In this document: piece by piece, positions 35,934 to 46,862 of the stretch
Position numbering within the stretch: position 1 is the first letter of the stretch
How the letters are laid out: every line of letters starts with the position of its first letter
The notes under the pieces: model-generated
Database searches by the model: none
What the model was told of the DNA's origin: nothing
The model's input: the letters and a program-made list of their open reading frames with translations, nothing else
NCBI GenBank assembly: GCA_021442155.1
Contig: CM038229.1
Coordinates: 74,420,443 to 74,484,442 of the forward strand
Direction: 5' to 3'
Length of the DNA stretch: 64,000 bases
Source of the DNA: Cymbidium sinense
Lineage: Eukaryota; Streptophyta; Magnoliopsida; Asparagales; Orchidaceae
Made by a program: the position numbers and the translations under genes

Positions 35934-36409
35934 AAAATTTATTTTGTTTGAGTTGAAATCTTATTAGAGAGCTAGGGCGTACAATCCATCAACACAAGAT
36001 TGTGGAAATACCTAAGTGGTAAGGATTTATACTCATAGTCTAAATGAAACAAGCAACCTTGAATCCTAAATCAAGGAAGCTTTAGCACATGCCAAAGCAC
36101 GACCTAAATCTAAGTGAAAAGAAGACATAGTGGTTTACCTCGATAAAAGAGAATAAACCATCTTACTCCTAAAATTTATTTTGTTTGAGTTGAAATCTTA
36201 TTAGAGAGCTAAGGCGTAAAATCCATCAACATAAGATTATGGAAATACCTAAGAGGTAAGGATTTATGCTTAAAGTCTAAAGGAAACAAACAACCTTGAA
36301 TCCTAAATCTAGGAATCTTTAGCACAAGCCAAAGCACGACCTGAATCTAAGTGGAAAATGGACATAGTGGTTTACCTCCATAAGAGAGAATAAATTATCT
36401 TACTCTTCT
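35934..36409 (-). repeat. 237-bp tandem duplication within LTR3
   Basis: AAAATTTATTTTGTTTGAGT begins both units, at 35934 and 36171. The units stay alignable to their ends (both finish near ATCTTACTC) with scattered substitutions. The matching part of LTR1 (about 11340-11580) and of LTR2 is single, so this copy was duplicated after LTR3 separated from them. Confidence 0.9.
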
Positions 36410-37131
36410 AAACTTACAACTGCCTAGAGTGACTACCAGCTAACACTTCCTATGCTTTAAATTAATGTAGGCTAGTCTTATGTAATTGCAAAGTGGTTTA
36501 AGCTATTATTTAATTTTAAAATAGATTATAATCCTAAACTCACTCTCTAAGAGACTAGAGCATGACTGGCATAAGAAAATAACTTAATCTAAATTGTAAA
36601 ATTTTATAATTTTTATGTTATTTTGACACAATATTTTGGACAAATGGCTTTTGGAGACTTATGCCTAAATGCATGATAAAATTTGGTTGTTGGCCAAATC
36701 AAAAGAGAAAGAGGGTGAATCTCCACCATAAGGGGTTGCTCTCATAGGTCAAGCGGTCCCTAAAGTGCAAGAATGGAGGCCCTCATTTTGCAAAAGTGGT
36801 ATAATATGCTATGCATGATGTTAAACATACAACATTTAGCTAATAGGTTATTAAATCTTTTTTATTATCTTGATTATGTTCTAAGCTTTAAAGTGATGTT
36901 GTGAGTTATTTTAAAATTTAATTATGAGTTATTAATTGGGGTAGAAGCCTACCACGTCTAAGCCACACATTCAAATATTAATCATAAAGAAACTATGAAA
37001 ATCATGTTATTTTAGTGCATAAGCTGAATATAATAATGATCATTTTATAAACTACCATGAAAGAATAAAAGTCTTATGCAGCTTGGTACTATCATACACC
37101 CCAGAAAAAAAAATTGTGTAGCCAAGCTCTA

Positions 37132-37139
37132 CCCTTATA
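37132..37139 (-). promoter_or_regulatory. Putative TATA box of LTR3
   Basis: CCCTTATA on the plus strand within AGCTCTACCCTTATACAACC, the inverse of the block in LTR1 and LTR2. Its orientation would direct transcription leftward, into int2 segment A and toward LTR2. Confidence 0.45.
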
Positions 37140-40100
37140 CAACCCAGGTTACAGAATAATAATTACAATTGAAAATAAATTAGATGTTATGGGGATCTTC
37201 ATTCTTTGCTTCTCTTTTCAATCTTTTTTCTCCTATTAATTCGATTTTCTCCAAGGCATCACAGGTCATCCCGGGGCTGGGTATTGTAGCCACTGCTCAT
37301 CCCAAATCCCATAGCACTAATCCTAACTCCTATTGAAAAAATTACATGTTTATGGGAAAAGCAAAATCTAACTTCACCAATAAAATAAATATTAGTTAAA
37401 CATACATACATCCCAAGCAATTATATTTCATAATTTGAATTTAGCACCCTATACATGAGTAACTAGGCCCACCTATCCTAACAAAAATTATGCTTAGGGG
37501 CATAAGCAACCTTCAAGCAAAACATTTATATTTGTTTTTAAAGGCCCTTAAGCATAATTCCTTGTACAAGAAAACATTAGGCTATCAATGGCCAAACATT
37601 CAATCTATTATCCACATTCCTAACATCTGGTCTAAAATAATACATCATAAAATAAAATATATCATCATTACATACATCGTCTTAACCTAAAGCTAGAAGT
37701 GATGACTTTGCATTCTAATGTGTGTGCTTAAGCTTAATGTGGTATGTCTTAGCTAGGCCTTTGAATTATTATTATCTAGATTTTAGAATTATTTAAGTTA
37801 TACATTTAGAGTGGTTTCATTTCAAATGGTTTAGAGAATTTTTGTATTTTAATTTTTGTTTTTTTTTTGTTTCATTTTGTATTTATTTAGCAACTAAATG
37901 TTGTAAATAGAAGAAAGAGGCTTAACCTTCTTCATCTTTATCCTAAGTAATTTTTTGAAGCATATTTTTATGATTTGATTTCCTTTAGTAAATGATTTAT
38001 TGCATGTTTTATTAATCCTTAGTTTGGTTTAATCATAAAGCATTCTATTCAACATGAAAGGCATCTTAAGACTAATGTAATTGAATTGCCATCACATAGA
38101 ATATGTTGAACAATTCCTTTTCATCACCTATAACTTGCATATGATTTAACACTTAGCATAGCTATACATGCAATATATTTTGGCATACTTAAATGATAAT
38201 GGATGCGTACATTTTTGATAGGAAAGGGGATTTTCATTTCTTTAATCAAACATAAACACACATGTATTAAAAGATGTAAGCAAGTATGTGCCATTGTTTA
38301 AACTAGAAAAGTGAGATAATCAAATGGCCTCCTTAGGGCTACTTAAAGCCTCATATTATTGGGTTATCTAGACTATATGATTGCTATCTTAAATACATAT
38401 GAATATTTACACAACTATAATAATAAAAATCAGGAAAAAGATTATATTTTTGGTTGAATTATTTATACATGTAAAGTAAAATTCTATCTAAGTTTTAGTA
38501 TAAACATACATATGAATGAAATTAACTAAGTATGTGCTTTTGTTGACTAGAAAAGTGGGATAATCAAATGACCTCCATGGGGCTACTTAAAGCCTTGTAT
38601 TCTTGAGATGGATAGACTATATACTTATTATCATTTAGACATATGTAAATTCATACGTCAGTATAGAAAAGAAAGCTATACCTTAACATGCTTAAGCTAT
38701 AAACACATGCAAATCCTATACATATATTTATAGCTAATATCACTTTAAATTTTAATTAGAAATTTATAATTTTAGAATTTATTAGTGATAATCGCCACAC
38801 ATAATAATATTAAGCCAACTCATGCAATTTTGCAAAAGCAAACTCAATTAATCATTTCTTTTTTTTTTAAATATGAATTCATGAAATCACATAACATACA
38901 ACATTTTAGGTAATTGAAAAGCAATAATCAAACATAGCTACATAATTCATTCAACTACATTAATTCCTAAGGGATCATTAAATAAAATCATTTAATGGAA
39001 AACCAAAGCTTATTGTTAAATTTAATTTTTGATTTTAATTAAAATTAAAGAAGAGGAAACACTTATGATTTTTACCTCATACCATGTTGATGATTTAATG
39101 TGTTTAAGAAAAAGTAATTAGATGAACTTCTAGAATTAATTAAATTTAAATTGCAATGAGAAATTTATGGAGGTCATAAATGATATGTAAATGAGAAATT
39201 TAAATTGCAATGCTTCTAGAGAACCTAATGTAATTGACTCATGCATAATCATTAATTAAATTAATGAATCTAATTAAGTACTTATGGAGAAATTTTCTCG
39301 CACACATATCGAGTCACCTTCAAATTTATTAGTGAAAGGAGAGGAAAAACTATATATGTGGAAATGATTCTTGGTAAGATGTCATGCAGATCTACAAATG
39401 CACTTATTTAGGTGATCGGGCACATCATCAAGGCATAGTGTACTATCTCGAAAGGCAGAAGTCACTACTCTTTAATGGAACTTAATAAGGACTCATAAGG
39501 ACAATGGGTATACATATGCACCAGAGATTCTCCCTTACTTTAAATGAAAAAGTAAAGCAAGGTTTATTTTAAATTGAGTTCATTAAATTTCTTATATAGG
39601 CAAGCCCTCATAGTTAATTACATCCTAAAGGACAAGATCCTTTAGGAAAACTCTTGATTAAGGTAAATGATCAGTCTTTGAAGATTTCAATAGGAAGGAT
39701 TATCAATCGATTGGTTTGTATTTTTAAAGATCAATTGGGATTGATTAAAAGAGGGAGTTATTATCAAATCTAAAATGGGAATAAGTAAGAGATTCTCATG
39801 ATCCTAGGAAACCTAGTGAGCATCTCAAACTATCCTAAAATTGGGCTTTACCTTTTAGAAATTAATTTAGTTTATTTAGAGTTATATTTTTTATTAAAAA
39901 TTTAGGACTTAAGATTCCTTAACACATGATTAAAAAAATATCTAAGAGGTGAGGAATTATGCTTATGGCCCACAAAGGGGAAAAGGAACCTCAGAACATA
40001 AATCTGGGGAGCTTCGGTGAGGGTTGGAAGCACAACCTTAATCTAAGATAAAAATGGGCGATTGGTTTGCCTCCACAAGAGAGGACAAATAACCCGATAG

Positions 40101-40834
40101 CTTGGACTTACAACTGCCTGGGGGTGGCCTTCAACAAACTCCTACTATGATTTTAATTACATGTAAGCAAGTCTTTATGCTTATGAAAGATAGCTAGGCT
40201 ATTTTATTTAGAAAGAGACTAAGTCCTTAAACTCACTCTCTAAAGAGACTAGAACATGTAAAGGGACATGCTTCAAATGACCTAAATCTAATGCATTTCA
40301 AATTTCATTTTATTTTATTTTTGCACAATCAATTTGACTCAAACTAATATTATTTTTATGACTAATGCATCAGAAAATAGATTCTTGGCTAAAATCAGCC
40401 AGAAATTTAAGATGTGAGTTTCCACCATGACCCTGATAGATCAAGCCGGGTTCTTTGAAAAAGGTGAAAGCCTTCCAATCAAGAGTGAAATAAGATGTTA
40501 TTATGCATGATAGCATAAAGAAAAAGAACTCATCCAGCTAAGGGGTTTTCAATTTTTTTATATTGATTTTAATCCTAAGCTTTAGGTGAGGTTATGAATT
40601 ATTTTAGTTTGAATTTTTAAGTTGGGTAAAAGATTTATTTTTTCTAAAGAGTCTAATCCACATCCAGGCCATACATAAAGTAAGGAAGAAACTATGAAAA
40701 TCATGCCACTTAATGCACAAGTAAAATAAACATCAATCAATTAATAAAACTAGCGTAAAAAGAATAAATGGTCATTTATGGTTGGGCACCACCGCACAAA
40801 TTCAAAAATATCAAATGTGGGTTGTCGAGCTATA

Positions 40835-40842
40835 CCCTTATA
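40835..40842 (-). promoter_or_regulatory. Putative TATA box of LTR6
   Basis: CCCTTATA on the plus strand in GAGCTATACCCTTATACAAC, at the same LTR position as the other copies. Confidence 0.45.
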
Positions 40843-43298
40843 CAACCCAGATTATAAATGAATTAAATTACAATTAAGCAAAATAAATTCATTATTATAG
40901 GGGAGTCTTTAAGTTTTGTTCTTCTTTCTTCTTCTTTTTTCTTCTTTCTTTCTTTGTTTGGATGGTTGAATGGTAGATACTCCAAGACAAGACTTCACAT
41001 GGTGCATAAGATAGAGTTTTATGAACAATGTTCATCCTAATCCCCTATAACAAATCATTCCAAATCCTAAATATACAAATTTTTTACATGAAAAGGGAAA
41101 AGCACAAATCTAATTAACACCTACAAGACAAAGGTTAATCAAATCACACCACACAAATCCTAAGCATGTATATTAGAATTATCACCCTACACATGAGTGA
41201 CTAAGTCCACTTGACCTATCGATTATGCTAAGGGGTATAAGCACCTACAAGCAAGAAGCATTTATATTTTTTTTATTTATGATAGTGGCCCTTTAGCACA
41301 ATGCCCTGCAAAAAAGAATAGTTAGACTTAGAACGTCCTACCATTCATTCTAGAAGCATGCACTCTAACATCCAATCTAAAATATTCATCACAAAACAAA
41401 ATATAACATCAAGCCATGCAAAGACCTAACCTAAAGCTTAAATAGTTAACACACTTTATGATGCATTCTAAGTAGTTTATTTAAGAAAATTTGAATGCTA
41501 AACATGTATGAGTTTTTTTAAGTAGAAAAGGTTTTATTTTTCTAAAAACTTCACATACATGCATGAAAGTAAGAAAGGCATAAGTGAGTACAGTGCCATT
41601 GTTAACCAAAGGTGTAAGGTATAAGACCTACTTAGGGATACTTAAAGCCTTACAACCTCGGGGTTGTTTAGACTAATATACCACTTTCCTTAAGTATAAC
41701 ATATATACAAATGAAATAAAATGGAAAAGGAATAGATGAAAGTTTACTTAATGGTTTTATTTTTGTTTAATCCAATTTATTCATGCAAGTGTAAGCAATC
41801 TTTCTTAAGTGAGAGGATAGGGTTTGAAATTTTATAAGTGTTGGGTTCTTTTCAAATGAACCCTACTTCTTAGTAACCCATATTCAAAGCTATGCTAACA
41901 TAAAGAAGAAAATAAAGGTTACACTACACATGACTTCATAATTTACCACATACAAGTTTATAATTAAATTACAAGAATAGCACACTTTTAGATTTAATGT
42001 TTCATTTATAGATTTTTAAAAATATTTTAGATATATTAGTGATAATAGCCATTAGTATTTTACTTTATCCAACACATGCACATTTGACATGAAGTAAATA
42101 ATTTCATTTTAAAACTTTGAAAACATAAAATCATGGATGCATAAGTCATATGGCATATAATTTAACATATTGGGAAAGATCTAAAGCAATGAAATCACAT
42201 TAACAAACTCACTTTACTTAATTCCTAATGTCATTCTTAAAGAATAAGAAAACTTAGAATAAATCAAAGTGAATTTCAAAATGATTTTTGGTTTGTTTGA
42301 AGTTTGATTTAATTTTAAAAGGGTGAGATTAGTTTGTTGTTCCTAACCCATTCCCACATTTGTTTTGCATTTTAGTTTAATTTTTAGATAATTAAATCAA
42401 TTTTAAACATTGATAAGTTAGGGTATACATTAAGTGGCTTAATTAACCCTTACCTACACCACCTTAGAACAATTAACTAATTAATTATGAGCCAATAAGA
42501 TGACAGAAAACCCACAAGGTATGTAAATTTACAATGCACCTAGAAATTAAAAGGCCTAATGTAATTTTGCTCACAATTAATAGTTAATTAAGATAACTAA
42601 TATAGCTTAAGTACTTTTAAAACACCCTTTCACACTTATGAAAGGGGTTTTAATTTCCCTAATTAGACTTAGGCTATTGAACACCTAAGTATCTACCCAG
42701 GATAGGTTAATTAAGTTTTGAAGATTTTTAGAATTTTTGTAAATTATTTAAAGGGGTAATTAATGAACTAACCCTTAATTAAGAAGGGGATTAAGAAAAG
42801 AAAAGGGGGTTTAGGGAATAGCTAAGGAAAAATACCCCAAAATTATTCTCTAAAACCTTTTATCATTGGATCTAACCTTAATCCAACTTGATCATAAGTA
42901 AAATCCATTAATTACATCTTAATTATCCTTAATTACATGTGGGATAATTAGAGAATAAGCTAGTAATTTCTCTAATCAAGGCCTCAATAAATCTCAAAAA
43001 AATTACGGGAGACAGAGGTCATCCCCTAAAATAAACCCTAAAAATTTGAGACTAATTGGTGGCATAATAAGCAAGTAATTAGCTAATTATTATTCCCAAA
43101 GAAACCCCAATTCAGAGAAAAAGGGAGATCAAAATTCATTGAAAATAATTTTAAAATATTCTAGGTACAATTATCTATCCAAGGTATTTTTCCTTTTATA
43201 TTTTTGATTTTTTTAGGTTTAGTTATGATTTTTAGAAGCTATAGGAATTAATTAGTTAAATAACAAATCTCCATTTAATACCCCCATCCACGGCATGA

Positions 43299-43333
43299 CA
43301 CGTGGTGGTGACAGTCAACGCGCTTTACACGTG
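43299..43333. promoter_or_regulatory. Paired CACGTG (G-box) motifs in LTR6
   Basis: Two CACGTG hexamers, 43299-43304 (ACACGTGGT) and 43328-43333 (ACACGTGTT), 29 bases apart. The matching place in LTR5 reads CCATGTGACAC and CCATGTGGCAC (55019-55065), and LTR1 and LTR2 read GCCACATGG and GCCACATAG. This suggests an ancestral pair lost by CpG decay elsewhere. G-boxes bind bZIP and bHLH factors in plants; use here is inferred. Confidence 0.45.
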
Positions 43334-46300
43334 TTGCATCTTGAGTTATTACTTAAGTTGTCACATCGAGAGAGGCGGTGGCGGCACATGCATTTTTACC
43401 CTTAGCCATCCAATCAAAAATCGGACGACTAAGGATACACCATGCTTTTAAAAGAGGGATTATATTCAAAATTACGGGAAATTAGCTCAGCCATCTAATT
43501 AAAATCATGTGGATGGATGACTAAGATGGGATGAGTTCTTCCCTAAGGAGGAATGCGAGCCATTCACTATCCAAGGGAAGATCCAAACTCGATTCTTTAG
43601 GGATACAATCAAGACTCAACCCACGCTATTTAAGGGACCAAAGAGGCAATCTAATGGATAAAATCCTATGAGATGAAAATCCATTTCATAAAAGACCAAC
43701 ACCTCTTAGCCTAAGTAGCTGGAAATTCACTAACCTCATTGAAGGTGATCACTGGCACTCAGGATCGATGAGGTAGCTTTGTCTAGTGGAGACGAAGCCC
43801 TTTTGAAGTTCCTAGCTCTTAAGGTTTAGTAAATGAGTGGGTGGACCAACTCCCCTTAGCTCCCCTTTTGTCTTTGATCGAATTAATCTTCCCCTTGGCT
43901 TTAGAACTCAATTAGATGCTTAAGCAAGCTCGACTGAGTCCTTGGATGATGAGTGTAGAAGGAATTGGAGTGGGATCAAGTGTAGAGGATTTTAGAAATC
44001 AAGGTGAGCTCCTCTGTTTTGCACTTTGCAAAACCAAGGAAGATGAATTCCAAATCTATCCCAGAGGCCTTGAGAAAGCCCTATGATGTTTGTTAAAGCT
44101 TCCTAGTTCTCAATTGAGTATGAGTGTGTTGTGATTTCAATGAATTATGGGGAGTATATCTCCCCCAATGTCAATCAAACGATCGAGCCTATGCTTGCCA
44201 TTTTGATCCAATTATCACCATAAAGTGGGTTGTTTGAATGGTTAGAGATGTGCACATGGTTGGTTTGGCCAGAGGAGTGGAAGCCTAACTCCCATGTGCA
44301 TCCAATTGAGGTTTAAGGGAGTTTGGAAATTCAATTTGGCCATGGGTGGTCAGCATTGGTCCATGGTCCAAATGGGTTATCCCAGACCCATTGGGTTGGG
44401 TGCACCACTCATCACTAGGCCCCCTTGAAGTTTTAGGAGTGCCTCAAGTGTTTGTGATGAGTGCATGTCCAAAATACCCATGGGCTAGGCCAAAATTTAT
44501 TCTATGGTATAATGGTCATTCTGTTATTTTTTTCAATTTGAGTATATTTGGTATGTTGAGAAAATAGGTTGAAGTTTCAAGGGAATTGGAATCCATTTGA
44601 TAGGGTTTGGCTCATGTTGACCCCTTTAGGTCAAAATGGGTCAATTTAGGTCAAGTTTACCAGTTGGTCAAATTGGGTCAAACCAAGGGTTGGGTCAAGT
44701 TCATATGACCATTTGAAATATTTTGGTGCCTTTGCTTTGGTTCAATTTGGATTAGGTTAGGTTTTGGCTTATATATCCCACTTTGGTCAAATGGGTCACG
44801 TTGACCTATTTGACCCATTTGATCTATGTGGGTTAGGTCAAGGGTAGGTTTAAGTTTGCTTGGTCAAATGGAGTGAATTTGTATCGCTTTCCAATCAATT
44901 TGAAGGTTCATTTGCTCAACATGACCCTTTAGGTCATGTTAAACAAGGTCAATTGGGCTAGTTTGGGTCTAGTTGGCCAATTGAGGCTTTAGTCAAGTTC
45001 CACAAGTGATTTGGGATGAACTTGACCCATTTATTTCAATCAATTTGGCTCAGATCAAGTTTTGACACATTTTGACCCTTTAGGCCAAAATGGGTCAACT
45101 TGAGTCAAGTGGGCCAAATGGGTTAGGTTAGGCTCAAAGATTGACTTAGTCAAGTTCAAACATAGGTCATGAGTGAACTTAGATCAAAAGTTTCAATCAA
45201 TTTTTCCTATAGTGGATTTTGGCTATAATGGGTTTCATTTTGTGTTAAGTGTTGACTTGATCAACCCTTAGGTTTAACTTGGTTTGATACAATTTGATTG
45301 ATTGATCATCCCATGATGATTGTAGATCATGATGAGAGGCAAATATGAGTTTAGTTCAATCCAATTTGGTTAGGATCAAAAGTTGGCTCATAAGGGTACT
45401 TTAGGTCACTTTGGTTCAAGTGAGCTAAGTGGGTCAAATGGCTTGGTCAAAGCTTAATTTGAAGTTGATTGATCTTATATATGGACTCATGATTAAAATA
45501 TTTATCCATTTACAAGTGGTTTGAAGTCAAATGGATTTTGATCCATTTGAAAATCTCATATTCAAAGGGAGAATACGAAGGAGTTTTGGGTTTGATTTTT
45601 GGATTGGGTTTTGATTGAAGGATTGAGGTTTGGATTTATATATGAGCTAATGATTGTAGGACTGATTAAACCATGAGAGAAAATCAAGAGTTTGGTTTGA
45701 TTTGAATTAATTTTGGCTAAGTTCAAGATTTTAGCTTGAAAGGCTTAGACATGATTTTGATTTGATTTGAGTTTGAGAATTGAAGTGGGTTTTGATTGTT
45801 TGAATTTATATTTCATTTATATATGTGAATATAAATTAGAATATAAATTGATCATAAGAAAATTTCAAGGATTTGAAAGAGTTTAATCATGATTTGGGTT
45901 AAATCCATTAAAGGGAATTTAATGGATTTAATTTAATTTTTGAACTTGGATTTGATTGATGTATATTTATATCTTATTTATATATGAGAACATAAATGAA
46001 AATATAAATATATTTTAAAAAATCCCATTAATTTTAAGTGGTTTGATCAAAGTTTAGGTTAAATCCATTAATGGAAAATTAAGAGATTTAAGGGAATTTC
46101 AAGGGGTTTAAATATAAAATTTAATTTTTTTTCTTTCGATTTAATTGAGTTATATTTATATTTTATTTATATATGGGAATAGAAATGAGGATATAATTTG
46201 AATTTGAAAAAATCCCAAGGTTTTTAGTAGGTTTGATCAAGATTTAGAGTTGATTTTGGCTAAGTCCCTTTAATGGAAAATTAAAGTAATTTAGAAACTT

Positions 46301-46722
46301 ATCATGAATTATTTTGGAATTTTGAATTTTATTTGATGGATTTAAATTTATATTTTATTTACATATGTGAATATAAATGAAAATATAAATGGATCATGAG
46401 AAAATCTCAAAAGTTTGAATAGGTTTAGATCATGATTTTGGCTAAGTCCTTAAGAAAGGGTTAAGAACTTAGGAAAATTTGACTTAGGAATTTGTGAAGG
46501 ATTTTGATGATGGCTTTCAATCATGGACTTTAATCAAGAATTTCAATCAAGGAATTGAATCATGGAATTTATTTAGAGTATGAGAAAATCAAATTGAATT
46601 GATTTGGAGTTTGACTTAAATGAAGGAATGTGAGGAATGGTTTAGGCTAAAGGGTTGGAGATTTTCCTAACACCCCTAAGGCATGACCTATTCCTATGGC
46701 TAACTCTTCTAAGTCTTCTAGG

Positions 46723-46806
46723 GATGTGTCTTAACACTAAGGAACTCTTAAAGTCTAAGAGGAACTAGATGTGTCTTAACACTAAGGAACTCTTAAAGTC
46801 TAAGAG
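46723..46806. repeat. Exact 39-bp tandem duplication in LTR6
   Basis: A 39-base segment starting GATGTGTCTTAACACTAAGG occurs at 46723-46761 and again without change at 46768-46806, separated by GAACTA. It lies in the LTR head block. Perfect identity marks it as a recent slip or a repair duplication. Confidence 0.92.
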
Positions 46807-46862
46807 TAATTCTAAGCTTAAGATGGAGGTATTGAGAACTCATTTTAAAAATGAGGTCAACA

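Larger units (their letters stand above)
35414..39282 (-). repeat. LTR3, 3'-terminal part (solo LTR, minus strand)
   Basis: Reverse complement of the LTR tail, beginning TATGGTATTTTATTTT and GGGTGGACACCAAGGAG (matching GGTGTCCACCTGGC of LTR1). It carries the CTTTACTTTTTCATGTAAAG-type palindrome near 35610, a TATA-like block at 37132, and two internal repeats near 38290-38400 and 38540-38640. It breaks at GTACT (39278-39282), where LTR6 is inserted, and resumes at 46863. With its other part (46863-50245) it forms one LTR, flanked by CACAT on both sides, inserted in int2. The frame 37490-37690 lies inside it and is not conserved. Confidence 0.87.
39283..46862 (-). repeat. LTR6, solo LTR nested in LTR3 (minus strand, about 7.6 kb)
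   Basis: Begins TATGGAGAAATTTTCTCG with a TCGAGTCACC part matching LTR3's TCGGGTGGACACC, and ends GAGGTCAACA, the inverse of TGTTGACCTC. GTACT flanks both ends (39278-39282 and 46863-46867). Joining the flanks restores LTR3 sequence collinear with LTR1. No internal region is present, so it is a solo LTR. It has a TATA-like block (40835), about one TAAG/CTTAAAGCC internal repeat unit (near 41630), two intact CACGTG boxes, and the inverted TTGACC block (44600-46640). The frame 44346-44567 is not conserved in the other LTRs. Confidence 0.9.
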
